Shown here: piece by piece, positions 54,733 to 63,211 of the stretch
How positions within the stretch are numbered: the first letter of the stretch is position 1
Layout: each line of letters starts with the position of its first letter
From: Betaproteobacteria bacterium
Lineage (GTDB): Bacteria > Pseudomonadota > Gammaproteobacteria > Burkholderiales > Casimicrobiaceae
NCBI GenBank assembly: GCA_013298695.1
Contig: JAAFIS010000005.1
Coordinates: 124,001-188,000, forward strand
Direction: 5' to 3'
DNA: 64,000 nucleotides
Made by a program: the position numbers and the translations under genes
Notes under the pieces: model-generated
Database searches by the model: none
Told to the model about the DNA's origin: nothing
Seen by the model: only the letters and a program-made list of their open reading frames with translations

Positions 54733-55419
54733 ATGCTTAAATCGACGTTGATCGCTCGCTCCGCGCTGTGTGGATTTGCGGCAAGCCTGACGCTCTCGAT
54801 GGCTTTGGCTCGAGAAACGATGAACGTTTGTGCATTGTTTGCATCTTCCAACAGTTCGTTAGTTGTTCAGCTCGGAATGGCGCCGTCTTTGGCTACAAGC
54901 GAGCGGCGACTAACGCAGGATCGTTCGGCAGGTGAATTCGCTACGCTAGTCATGTCGGAGAAACTCACGAGGATGCAGACTGCGGAAACGAAATGCCGTG
55001 AAAATTTAATTTGTGATGCGACGAGTTATCGTTATGGATTGACACCATCACTCACAGCCACACCGTCCGCTCCAAATTTCGCTTTCTGGAAGTATCTTCC
55101 CGAGCAAGATTCAGCAACGCTCTCGATCAATGAATCTAAGGGAACAGGTTTAACCCGGACGCTGCCCGGCGACGTGTCCGATGTGTTGGCATTCGAGGAT
55201 GGCTGGGTGATCGCGACCGATAAGTACGAACATGTCGAGCGTTCGATTGGCGGTATTTTTGGACGACTCATGGGTACACACGCGCCACAAATACGAACCT
55301 ATCGTGTGTTCTTCGTAACGAGTACACAAACGCGCTTGCTTTATGAGTGGAGTAACAAGGGCAAGGATCGCGCTTCGAGATTGAGCGTTGTCGGATTCGA
55401 TGCTTCATGCAGAAAATAG
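54733..55419 (+). CDS. Secreted protein directly after the RHS gene (candidate immunity protein)
   Basis: 228 residues from ATG 54733 (MLKSTLIARSALCGFAASLTLSMALA signal); an in-frame start at 54697 is possible. The mature part has four Cys and no family I recognise (GWVIATDKYEHVERS, TYRVFFVTSTQTRLLYEW look like a beta-rich fold). It begins 20 nt after the repaired end of the RHS reading frame, the classical place of a cognate immunity gene. An exported immunity protein would fit a toxin acting in the periplasm or envelope. That role rests on position only. Confidence 0.65.
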   Translation: MLKSTLIARSALCGFAASLTLSMALARETMNVCALFASSNSSLVVQLGMAPSLATSERRLTQDRSAGEFATLVMSEKLTRMQTAETKCRENLICDATSYRYGLTPSLTATPSAPNFAFWKYLPEQDSATLSINESKGTGLTRTLPGDVSDVLAFEDGWVIATDKYEHVERSIGGIFGRLMGTHAPQIRTYRVFFVTSTQTRLLYEWSNKGKDRASRLSVVGFDASCRK

Positions 55420-55474
55420 CATGTACGGTGGAACGCTAGCTTGGAGGTTGGGTTAAAGCACGAAACCCGGCGTT

Positions 55475-55551
55475 GCTTGGGTGAAAGCATGATTTATGTC
55501 AAATTTCAATAATCTCATTTATCTCGTCCTTCGCCCAATTAAATTCGACGA
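55475..55551 (+). repeat. AT-rich intergenic element, copy E
   Basis: Starts GCTTGGGTGAAAGCATGATT and ends CTTCGCCCAATTAAATTCGA with an AT-rich centre. The end matches copies A and C. About 130 nt upstream of the toxin-antitoxin pair, same orientation. Confidence 0.5.
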
Positions 55552-55646
55552 TAACGAATTGTGCTGTATTACCTGAAACTCGTTTTCGCGCTCGTCGAAG
55601 ATGACGTGCTGTGCCTCGAAAGCGCAGAAGTATTTGGCTTACAAAG

Positions 55647-55665
55647 TATCACTAAGTGATATACT
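55647..55665 (+). promoter_or_regulatory. Promoter and palindromic operator of the toxin-antitoxin operon
   Basis: TATCACT-A-AGTGATA (55647-55661) is a perfect 7-bp palindrome. It overlaps a -10 box TATACT (55660-55665) that lies 17 nt before the toxin ATG; no good -35 box at the usual spacing was found. Typical autoregulatory operator for an HTH antitoxin. Confidence 0.6.
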
Positions 55666-55682
55666 CGTGCGCCCTTAGCTAA

Positions 55683-56075
55683 ATGACTCGATCCCCAATG
55701 CGCCGTGTCTTCAAAACTCGCAGTTTTGCGCGCTGGGCGTCGAAAGCTAATCTTGTTGATGCGGCGTTGTGCGCTGCGGTTGAGGAGATGTCGAATGGTT
55801 TGGTTGACTCGGATCTCGGTAGCGGTGTGGTGAAGAAACGCATCGCAGTGCCGGGGCGAGGTAAGCGTGGCGGTGCGCGAACCTTGCTCGCGACGAACAA
55901 AGCAAGCCGCTGTTTTTTTATGTTCGGCTTGGAGAAAAATGAGCGCGACAACATCGATGCGCGCGAGCTTGAGGCGCTGCAAACACTGGTCAAGAATTAT
56001 TTAGCCCTGACCGCGTCGCAGTTGAATGAGGCGTTGACGACGAAAGTATTTGAGGAGATTTGTCATGTCCACTAA
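55683..56075 (+). CDS. RelE/HigB-type toxin of a type II toxin-antitoxin system
   Basis: 130 residues. Matches the HigB-2/COG4737 toxin branch: VFKTRSFARWASK at the N-terminus, GSGVVKKRIAVPGRGKRGGARTLLATNK in the centre and FFMFGLEKNERDNI near the end. These are ribosome-associated mRNA interferases. Encoded before the antitoxin, as usual for this branch, overlapping it by 11 nt. No Shine-Dalgarno seen; the leader is very short. Confidence 0.9.
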   Translation: MTRSPMRRVFKTRSFARWASKANLVDAALCAAVEEMSNGLVDSDLGSGVVKKRIAVPGRGKRGGARTLLATNKASRCFFMFGLEKNERDNIDARELEALQTLVKNYLALTASQLNEALTTKVFEEICHVH

Positions 56076-56388
56076 AGAGAAAACCAAGAGCCGCATTCTT
56101 GATGTGGTTCACGAAAGCGCGGCTGATTTGCACAATGCAGGCTTCATCGGTAAGCGGCAAATGAATCAGTATGCAGCGCTGTGTTTGAAGCCGATTCCCG
56201 TCTATACGGGCACGAATATTCAATTGCTGCGCAAGCGCTATAAGTTAAGTCAAGCGGTGTTGGCCTCGGTGCTCAATACGAGTTTGTCGACGGTGAGGCA
56301 ATGGGAGATCGGCGCGAAACGGCCGAGCGGCCCGTCACTTAAATTGCTTCATTTGCTTGATAGTAAGGGGCTGGAGATGTTGGTTTAG
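56065..56388 (+). CDS. HigA-type HTH antitoxin
   Basis: 107 residues from ATG 56065, with GAGGAG 9 nt upstream inside the toxin gene. The C-terminal half is an XRE-type helix-turn-helix (IQLLRKRYKLSQAVLASVLNTSLSTVRQWEIGAKRPSGPSLKLL); the N-terminal part neutralises the toxin. It is expected to bind the TATCACT palindrome upstream of the toxin gene and repress the operon, more strongly in complex with the toxin. Confidence 0.92.
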   Translation: MSTKEKTKSRILDVVHESAADLHNAGFIGKRQMNQYAALCLKPIPVYTGTNIQLLRKRYKLSQAVLASVLNTSLSTVRQWEIGAKRPSGPSLKLLHLLDSKGLEMLV

Positions 56389-56645
56389 GTTGAAGTGTTC
56401 GCGCTCCCGCGCTCACGAAAGCTTGCGCACTTTTGTGCGCGAGCAGATGCACGTGAACCCCCATGGTGAGCTTGTCGAACCACATCGCTCGCGCCTTCGC
56501 GTTCGCGATTTGAAGTGATCGCTCCGCTTGCGGACATCACGTTGCAACACCATTGTTGAGATGAACATCGTTCGCGCGCCACGAAGCCGTATGAGTTTGC
56601 AACGGCGCTGTTCGCGCATAACTTACTCTCGACCGAATGCAGAAG
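56389..56645. other. Intergenic stretch with one GGTGAGCTTGTCGAACCA repeat
   Basis: Contains the 18-nt core at 56465-56482 also found at 32300. Otherwise no gene or clear signal. Confidence 0.5.
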
Positions 56646-56832
56646 GAAGATGACGGACGCCAATGGCTTGATCACCACGTTGCTCCAACATCTGCATGGT
56701 TAGGTGAGTTCACGAACCGTTTTCGACGGCGCGGCGAACGAAACAATGTTCTACACCTTTGACAAAACCGGACAGCTCACGCGGGTGGTGATGCCCGATA
56801 GTTCAAATCTCTTTTATGCCTACGATGCCCCG
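56646..56832 (+). pseudogene. Orphan RHS-repeat fragment
   Basis: The sequence aligns with 51470-51652 of the RHS gene (MTDANGLITT..., AVF.G..NETxFYxxDxxGQLTRVV.P..SNLFYAYD) but is frameshifted and has a stop (TAG) after the first block. No start, no toxin tip. It is a relic of a second RHS copy or of recombination at the locus. Confidence 0.85.
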
Positions 56833-56916
56833 CTGCGCTGCCCCAATAAATTAGCAGCGAGTTGAATTGAGCTCTCAGCGCCCCTGCGCCGTGTGTGCGC
56901 CGCTACAGGCTCGCAG

Positions 56917-57621
56917 CTAAACGCCAATCAGTGACTGCAGCCGATCCTTTTGGCCCTGCAGTTCGGCAGAGCTGCCTGCGAGCGCGACGCGGCCTTTTTC
57001 GAGCGCGGTATGTTGGTCGGCCAGCGGTAGCAGCGCGTTCAGGTCTTTATCGATTACGAGCATCGCGAGCTTTTCTCGCTTCAGGGCGTCGAGTGCGCTC
57101 CAAATGTCAGCGCGGATCAGCGGCGCTAAACCTTCGGTGGCTTCATCAAGAATGAGCAAGCGCGGGTTGGTCATGAGGGCGCGACCGATGGCAAGCATCT
57201 GTTGTTCACCGCCAGACAACGTGCCACCCATTTGCTGCATACGTTCGCCGAGCCTAGGAAAGAGCGAAACCACTCGATCAAGATTCCACGCGCTACCATT
57301 TTTCGTTGAGGCGGTGGCGAGCAAATTCTCACGAACACTAAGCGTTGGGAAAATCTGGCGCCCTTCAGGTACCAGTCCTAAGCCCAGTTTGCCAATGACG
57401 TGCGACGGCGCGCGCGTGACATCAATGCCTGCAAAACGGACGCTGCCGTTTGAAGCGGACAGCCAGCCCGTGAGGCACTTTATCAAGGTGCTTTTTCCCA
57501 TACCGTTGCGGCCAAGCAGCGTCGCGACTTCGCCTTCGCGAATCGTCAGATCAACACTAAAAAGCACTTGGCTCGTGCCATAACCCGCACAAAGTTTGTC
57601 GACTTGCAGCAGAGTGCTCAT
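56917..57621 (-). CDS. livF: Branched-chain/amide-type ABC transporter ATPase, LivF
   Basis: 234 residues. Walker A GRNGMGKS, signature LSGGEQQML, Walker B LLILDEATEGLAP, and the late switch region (LAMLVIDKDLNALLPLAD), where the usual His is replaced by Lys/Asp context (VIDKDL in place of VEQ/VEH). Last gene of the liv-type operon, overlapping livG by 4 nt. Cytoplasmic ATPase of a hydrophobic amino acid, amide or urea importer. Confidence 0.93.
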   Translation of the reverse strand: MSTLLQVDKLCAGYGTSQVLFSVDLTIREGEVATLLGRNGMGKSTLIKCLTGWLSASNGSVRFAGIDVTRAPSHVIGKLGLGLVPEGRQIFPTLSVRENLLATASTKNGSAWNLDRVVSLFPRLGERMQQMGGTLSGGEQQMLAIGRALMTNPRLLILDEATEGLAPLIRADIWSALDALKREKLAMLVIDKDLNALLPLADQHTALEKGRVALAGSSAELQGQKDRLQSLIGV

Positions 57622-58379
57622 GATGCACTCGTTTCGGTGTGTTCGTCGCCGAGATATGCCGCACGCACTTCCGGGTTTGCACGAATCTGCGGAGGTGAGC
57701 CGCTCGCGATGATCCGACCATAAACTAAAACGCTCACCCGATCAGCCAGCGCAAACACTGCGTCCATATCGTGCTCAACAAGCAGAATAGGGTACGTACC
57801 TTTAAGTGACTTCAATAGTGAAATCATCGCGGCAGATTCGCCTTGGCTCATGCCAGCGAGAGGCTCGTCAAGCAGCAAGATCTTCGGTTGCGTGGCCAGC
57901 GCCATCGCGATCTCAAGCTGGCGCTGTTCACCGTGCGCAAGTTCGTTAACGCTTCGCTGTGCGATGTCGCGTAAACCGACTGTTGCAAGACAGGCCATCG
58001 CTTCTGACACGGCGGCCTGGTCATCGTGGGCACTTCTCCAAAAGCGAAAATTGTGACGCGCTCTTGCGTTGCAAGCCAACAAAACGTTGTCGAGAGCGCT
58101 GAATTCTTTTGCTAGTTGTGTAATCTGATAAGTTCGCGCAAGCCCTAGCTTTGCGCGCGCAACGACCGATGAAGTCGTAACGTCTTGGCCGAGTAGTTTC
58201 ACAGCGCCTGAATCAGGCCGAATTTCGCCCGCAAGCTGACCGATCAACGTGCTTTTTCCTGCACCGTTGGGGCCGATGATTGCGTGCAGCTGCCCAGGCT
58301 CAAGCGAGATCGAGACGTTGTCAGTCGCTTGGACGCCGCCGAAGCGCTTGATGAGCGCTGTTGTCTCCAGAGCGCTCAT
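57618..58379 (-). CDS. livG: Branched-chain/amide-type ABC transporter ATPase, LivG
   Basis: 253 residues. Walker A GPNGAGKS, Q-loop region (RTYQITQL), LAHGEQRQLEIAMALA signature, Walker B ILLLDEPLAGMS and switch His VEHDMDAVF. Second ATPase of the system, overlapping livM and livF by 4 nt each, so translation is coupled. Confidence 0.93.
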   Translation of the reverse strand: MSALETTALIKRFGGVQATDNVSISLEPGQLHAIIGPNGAGKSTLIGQLAGEIRPDSGAVKLLGQDVTTSSVVARAKLGLARTYQITQLAKEFSALDNVLLACNARARHNFRFWRSAHDDQAAVSEAMACLATVGLRDIAQRSVNELAHGEQRQLEIAMALATQPKILLLDEPLAGMSQGESAAMISLLKSLKGTYPILLVEHDMDAVFALADRVSVLVYGRIIASGSPPQIRANPEVRAAYLGDEHTETSAS

Positions 58380-59353
58380 TTGCCGCCTCGCAGAGAACCA
58401 AAAACACCGCGCTTGAGTAACAACGCGACGAGAAAAATGAACAGACCGAGCAACAGCATCCAGTTGCTTTTGTAATCGGGCAATGTTGCTTCAACCAACA
58501 TCGGCAGGGATTCTTCTAGAGCAAGAAGCAAGACCGCGCCGACGACGGGGCCGAACACTGTGCCGATTCCACCCAGAATTACGATCACGATAAGCTCACC
58601 TGAGAGAGTCCATGCGCCGTACGAGGGTGATGCAAATTGCGTGAGGTTAGCGAGCAACACGCCTGCGACCGCACACACGATCGCAGATAGCACATACGCG
58701 ACCCACTGATATCGAAATACTGGATGGCCAAGTGCAGCCGCACGTCGAGCGTTGGCTTTGCTGCCGCGAAGCACTAAACCAAATGGCGAGAGCACTGCGC
58801 GCCAAGATAAATACAGGGCAAGCAACACGGCAACGAACGCGAAGTAGTACAACGCTGTCGCGTTGGTGATGTCAAAGAAAGCGAAATCACTTCGCGTTGC
58901 GATGGTGAGTCCATCGTCGCCGCCGTACTCTTTGAGGCTTACTGCGCCAAAAAAAAGCATTTGCGCGAAAGCAAGCGTGATCATGATGAATGCGATGCCC
59001 GAGGTGCGCAAGGCAACCGCACCAACTAGCGCTGAAACGAGCAGCGCAGATGCGAGCGCGATTGCCACGTGCAGATAGCCCGAAGTAATGCCGTGTTGCA
59101 CAGGAATTCCAACGGCGTACGCGCCAAGCATCACGTACATCGCGTGACCAAAACTGACTAAGCCGCCAAAACCCAGGATGAAATTGAGCCCGATTGCAGC
59201 GAGCGCGTAGATGAGTACGCGCGTCGCGAATTTGACGTAGAAGCTATTGTCATCACCAGCGAGAAGCGGCAAGAGAAAGAGACCGACCACCAATACGATT
59301 GCGACCAACGTGCGCGGTGCACGCCATTCGACAGCTACAGGAAAAAGTTTCAT
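58376..59353 (-). CDS. livM: Branched-chain/amide-type ABC transporter permease, LivM
   Basis: 325 residues with about ten hydrophobic segments. Family blocks: YALAAIGLNFILGFGGLVSFGHAMYVMLGAYAVG, GIAFIMITLAFAQMLFF, and the ATPase-facing loop SKANARRAAALGHPVFRYQWVAYVLSA. Overlaps livH by 4 nt. Forms the channel with LivH. Confidence 0.94.
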   Translation of the reverse strand: MKLFPVAVEWRAPRTLVAIVLVVGLFLLPLLAGDDNSFYVKFATRVLIYALAAIGLNFILGFGGLVSFGHAMYVMLGAYAVGIPVQHGITSGYLHVAIALASALLVSALVGAVALRTSGIAFIMITLAFAQMLFFGAVSLKEYGGDDGLTIATRSDFAFFDITNATALYYFAFVAVLLALYLSWRAVLSPFGLVLRGSKANARRAAALGHPVFRYQWVAYVLSAIVCAVAGVLLANLTQFASPSYGAWTLSGELIVIVILGGIGTVFGPVVGAVLLLALEESLPMLVEATLPDYKSNWMLLLGLFIFLVALLLKRGVFGSLRGGK

Positions 59354-60279
59354 CGTGTAGCACCTGCAGAGGCAGGAAACAAGCCCTGGGGTTTGAGCGC
59401 AAGCACCAGCGCCATCAGTAGATAGATCAACATCGACGCGAGCGCAGGTCCAGCGGCGTCGGCGGTATTGCGCTCAAATATGCTGCGCATGAGCGTTGGC
59501 ATGAACGCGCGCCCCAATGTGTCAACAACACCCACGATTAGCGCAGCGAAAAACGCGCCGCGAATCGATCCAAGCCCGCCAATAATGATGACTACAAGCG
59601 TGAGGATCAAGACAGGTTCGCCCATCCCTGGTTGCACCGAAACAATAGGACCGGACATCACGCCCGCAAGCCCGGCAAGCGCGGCACCGAGCGCAAAGAC
59701 CAAGGTGTTGAGCCACTTAATGTTCACCCCTAACGACGACACCATATGCGGATGCGTCGCGCCCGCGCGGATCAACATGCCAATCCTCGTTTTTTGAATC
59801 AACAGATACAAACCAAGCGCAACGAGTAACCCGACGCCGATGATCGCAAATCGATACGAGGGATACACGAATCCTGCGATGTCAACCGTTTGCGACAGCG
59901 CGTCCGGCACTTGCATGAAGATCGATCCGGGTCCCCAGATGATGCGAATCAGCTCGTTGAAAAATAGAATTAAACCGAATGTCGCAAGCACTTGATCAAG
60001 ATGGTCTCGAGTGTAGAGTTTAGTCAACGCAAAGCGATCGAGCAGCAGCCCCACCGCTCCGGCGCCGAGCGACGCAGCGAGAATCGCGAGCGTGAACGAC
60101 TCTGTTTTTGCGAACGCGGCTGCGCCAAAGTAGGCGCCGAGCATGTACAAAGACCCATGCGCGAGGTTGACAAAACTCATGATGCCAAACACGAGCGTGA
60201 GCCCCGCAGCTAACAGGAAAAGTAGAACACCCAGCTGCAGGCCGTTTAGTAGTTGCGAAAGCGCGAGTTGATAAGTCAA
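59350..60279 (-). CDS. livH: Branched-chain/amide-type ABC transporter permease, LivH
   Basis: 309 residues from TTG 60279; no ATG is available at the conserved start (SQLLNGLQLGVLLFLLAAGLTLVFGIMSFVNLAHGSLYMLGAY), so a TTG start is likely. About eight membrane helices. It follows livK after a 119-nt gap that has no strong terminator, so the binding-protein gene and the rest are probably one operon. Confidence 0.92.
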   Translation of the reverse strand: MTYQLALSQLLNGLQLGVLLFLLAAGLTLVFGIMSFVNLAHGSLYMLGAYFGAAAFAKTESFTLAILAASLGAGAVGLLLDRFALTKLYTRDHLDQVLATFGLILFFNELIRIIWGPGSIFMQVPDALSQTVDIAGFVYPSYRFAIIGVGLLVALGLYLLIQKTRIGMLIRAGATHPHMVSSLGVNIKWLNTLVFALGAALAGLAGVMSGPIVSVQPGMGEPVLILTLVVIIIGGLGSIRGAFFAALIVGVVDTLGRAFMPTLMRSIFERNTADAAGPALASMLIYLLMALVLALKPQGLFPASAGATR

Positions 60280-60398
60280 ATGAATGTTTGAACGCTAGGT
60301 GGACTAAATGCACGGGGTGAGCCCGTCGCGGCCTCACCCAGATACTCACGCAATAATCATCGCGTCAGCGCTTGAGCTGCTTACCGGAATAGATCCAG

Positions 60399-61574
60399 TT
60401 ACAGTGATTTCATTTGACACTGCGATGCGTAGGCATCCGTATGGTTGACGAGCGGCTTAGCCACTGTGCGCAAACTGACGCGACCTTTGCTGTCTTTTGC
60501 TACGTCAAAAACAAACATGTCTTGCATCGGGAATTGATTGCTATTGAACTTAAAGTTTCCGCGAATCGATTTGATGTCCGCTGCCTTGAGTGCCGCGTGA
60601 AACGCTTTCTTGTCCGCTAAGTTACCTTTAACTTTTCGGATCGCGCTATCGAGCAACTGCGCGGCATCGTAGCTCTGCGCAGCATACTGCGAGGGAATCC
60701 GGTTGTATTTTTTTTCAAACGCAGCAACGAATTTCTGATTCGCTTCGTTTGGGAAATCAGGCCCCCAAAAAGAGCCGGTGAGCATTCCTAGCGCCGCTTC
60801 GCGAAGCGCGGGGATCGTCGTCCCATCGATGCTTGACGCCGACATGACGGTGATCGATTTATTGAGTCCGGCCTGCTGAAACTGCTTTACAAAGTTAACG
60901 CCCAATCCGCCCGGATAAAAAATGTAGAGCGCATCGGGTTTCTTGGCTGCAACCTGTGCCAGTTCGGCTGAGAAGTCTTGTTGATTGAGCGGCGTGAATA
61001 TTTCATCGATAACGGTGCCCCCTTTGTACGTGCGCTTGAAGCCCGCCACGAAGTCTTTGCCGGCTTGATAGTTTGGCGCCATCGCCATGACGTTTTTATA
61101 ACCCTTATCGCTTGCAAACTTTCCCACCACTTCCGCTTGCATGTCGTTTTGCCAAGACGTCGAGAAGAAATAGGGTGAACATTGAGCGCCCGCGATGGGT
61201 GACGGGCCCGCGTTTGATCCAATTAGGAACACGCCTTTGTCGGTAATTTTCTTGTGCACAGCCATCATGATGTTTGAGAAGGTCACTCCGGTGATGATCT
61301 GCACTTTGTCTTTTTCGAGGAGCTTGTCGACGACCTGATTTGCCACGTCGGGTTTCAGCTGCGAATCTTCTTTGATCACCTGAACGGTGACGCCGCCCAA
61401 TTTGCCGCCGTTTTGTTCAATCAGCAGCATGAGTGCGTCGTACTGATCTTGGCCGAGCGGTGCCTGCGGTCCCGACAGTTCGCCAACGAATCCGATTTTT
61501 ATGGGCGTAGTTTGCGCCAGAGCCGCGCCCGAAAGCGCTCCGGCAACAAGCATTCCGATCATCGTTTTCTTCAC
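60399..61574 (-). CDS. livK: Periplasmic substrate-binding protein of the liv-type ABC system
   Basis: 391 residues from GTG 61574, with GGAGGAG upstream. Signal peptide MKKTMIGMLVAGALSGAALA|Q. Type I periplasmic fold of the LivJ/AmiC branch: IKIGFVGELSGPQAPLGQ at the start, VQIITGVTFSNIMMAVH, GSNAGPSP, FSTSWQNDMQAEVVG and AQSYDAAQLLDSAIRKVKG. It delivers substrate to LivHM. Ligand (branched-chain or aromatic amino acid, amide or aromatic acid) cannot be told from sequence. The 353-nt upstream region includes repeat copy F. Confidence 0.93.
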   Translation of the reverse strand: MKKTMIGMLVAGALSGAALAQTTPIKIGFVGELSGPQAPLGQDQYDALMLLIEQNGGKLGGVTVQVIKEDSQLKPDVANQVVDKLLEKDKVQIITGVTFSNIMMAVHKKITDKGVFLIGSNAGPSPIAGAQCSPYFFSTSWQNDMQAEVVGKFASDKGYKNVMAMAPNYQAGKDFVAGFKRTYKGGTVIDEIFTPLNQQDFSAELAQVAAKKPDALYIFYPGGLGVNFVKQFQQAGLNKSITVMSASSIDGTTIPALREAALGMLTGSFWGPDFPNEANQKFVAAFEKKYNRIPSQYAAQSYDAAQLLDSAIRKVKGNLADKKAFHAALKAADIKSIRGNFKFNSNQFPMQDMFVFDVAKDSKGRVSLRTVAKPLVNHTDAYASQCQMKSL

Positions 61575-61791
61575 AAGCTTCTCCTCCGAAAATTAAGAAA
61601 ATGGGTTCGATCCGCGGCGCGTCACAGCGCCAGTGCGCTACCGATACGCGCGAGACTTACCAACACAGAAATTTGATAAGTACACTTACTAATTTTGAAA
61701 TGTAGAGCATTCGCGTTGTCGCTGCAATGGCGTTTAGCCCTTCGTATGCTTACTCGCTATTTCGTTGAATGCGGATGGCCGTTGAGGCAGG

Positions 61792-61860
61792 GAGCGATAA
61801 TAAAAGTTTGTCGACATACAATAAAAATTGGCTTTTAGCCCGACCTAACTGGGCTTGAAG
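61792..61860 (-). repeat. AT-rich intergenic element, copy F (degraded, minus orientation)
   Basis: Read on the minus strand: TCGGGCTAAAAGCCAATTTT at the start and TTATTATCGCTCCCTGCC at the end. Most like copy H at 42205. About 220 nt upstream of livK in its own orientation. Confidence 0.4.
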
Positions 61861-61927
61861 CGGAGGCGCTAGCTCCGCGATGGAGGGCGTCGACGTCGCC
61901 CTGTCGTGCAGGTTGTGGTTGCGCGAG

Positions 61928-63211
61928 CTACAGCTTTAAGAGATTCGGCAACCACAGCGAAAGCCACGGCATGTAAGTAACGCACATCAAAACCACTAAC
62001 AGCGCAACAAAAAACGGCATCATCGCTTTAGTGATCACACCGATCTTTAGCTTCGAGATCGCGCTGCCCACGAAGAGCACCGAGCCCACCGGCGGCGTGA
62101 TGAGCCCGATGCCCAAATTCACCATCATGATCATGCCAAAGTGAACCGGATCAACGCCGAGCACTTTTACAACCGGCAGCAAAATCGGCGTGAGTATGAG
62201 GATCAGCGGCGACATGTCCATCAACGTGCCGAGGAAGAGCAACAGCACATTGATCAGCAGCAAGATTACGTATTTGTTGCTCGAAAACTCGGTGAGAAAC
62301 TCAGTGACCTTAAGCGGAATCTGCATCAACGTCATCATGTAGCCGAATGCTGCGGCAAACCCAATCAAGATCATCACAATGGTCACGGTTTTCACTGTGC
62401 GATGTATGAGTTTTGGCAGATCGCGCCATTTGTAATCGCGATAGATGAACATCGTGACAAAGAACGCCCAAACGACCGCAATCGACGCGGACTCGTTAGC
62501 GGTGAACACGCCCGAGAGAATGCCGCCCAGAATGATCACCATTGTCATCAAACCCCAAAGCGCTTCGATGGTGATCTTGATTGCTTGCTTAAAGGGAATT
62601 ACTTCACCTTTCGGATAACCGTGTTTGTGTGCTTTGTACAGGCAGAGCGCGGCCAACGTGAGCCCGAGCAATAGACCGGGCAACACGCCGGCCATAAATA
62701 GCGCGGCAATGGAAACAGAGCCGCCCGCCGCGAGTGAATAGATGACTGCGTTATGGCTCGGAGGAATCAAAATCGCCTGCACTGAACCGCTGATCGTGAC
62801 GGCCGTTGCGAACGGTTTTGGATAGCCTTTTTTCTCCATTTCAGGAATCAACACGCTGCCAATCGATGCAGTATCGGCCACCGATGATCCTGAAATTGCG
62901 CCAAAAAAAGTAGAGGCCAAAATGTTTACGAGCGACAGTCCGCCGCGGATGAAACCCACGAGCACGCCCGCAAAAGCAACTAGCCTGCGCGCCATGCCGC
63001 CTTCAGCCATGATCGCGCCCGCGAGCACGAAGAAGGGAATCGCAAGCAAGGAAAATTTGTTGACACCCGCTGCAATTTGAATCATCACTGCATCGAGTGG
63101 AATGTCGATCCAAAGCGCGCCGACCAACGCAGCAAGTCCAAGCGAATAAGCGATCGGCACGCCGAGCATCATCAGTAGAACGAAGCTTGCAATTAATACG
63201 AATGCATCCAT
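61928..63211 (-). CDS. dctM: TRAP transporter large permease DctM
   Basis: 427 residues, the family length, with about 12 membrane segments. Family blocks: LLMMLGVPIAYSLG, IPFFVLAGAIMAEGGMARRLV, ILASTFFGAISGSSVADTASIGSVLIPEM and MVNLGIGLITPPVGSVLF. It imports an organic acid driven by a sodium or proton gradient, using a DctP receptor. Its ATG shares one base with the stop of dctQ (TGATG). Confidence 0.95.
   Translation of the reverse strand: MDAFVLIASFVLLMMLGVPIAYSLGLAALVGALWIDIPLDAVMIQIAAGVNKFSLLAIPFFVLAGAIMAEGGMARRLVAFAGVLVGFIRGGLSLVNILASTFFGAISGSSVADTASIGSVLIPEMEKKGYPKPFATAVTISGSVQAILIPPSHNAVIYSLAAGGSVSIAALFMAGVLPGLLLGLTLAALCLYKAHKHGYPKGEVIPFKQAIKITIEALWGLMTMVIILGGILSGVFTANESASIAVVWAFFVTMFIYRDYKWRDLPKLIHRTVKTVTIVMILIGFAAAFGYMMTLMQIPLKVTEFLTEFSSNKYVILLLINVLLLFLGTLMDMSPLILILTPILLPVVKVLGVDPVHFGMIMMVNLGIGLITPPVGSVLFVGSAISKLKIGVITKAMMPFFVALLVVLMCVTYMPWLSLWLPNLLKL

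Noticed and set aside
15602..55551. The TTGGGC/GCCCAA elements as integron attC sites
   Set aside because: They lack the attC core GTTRRRY/RYYYAAC pairs, lie beside housekeeping genes in different contexts, and no integrase is present.
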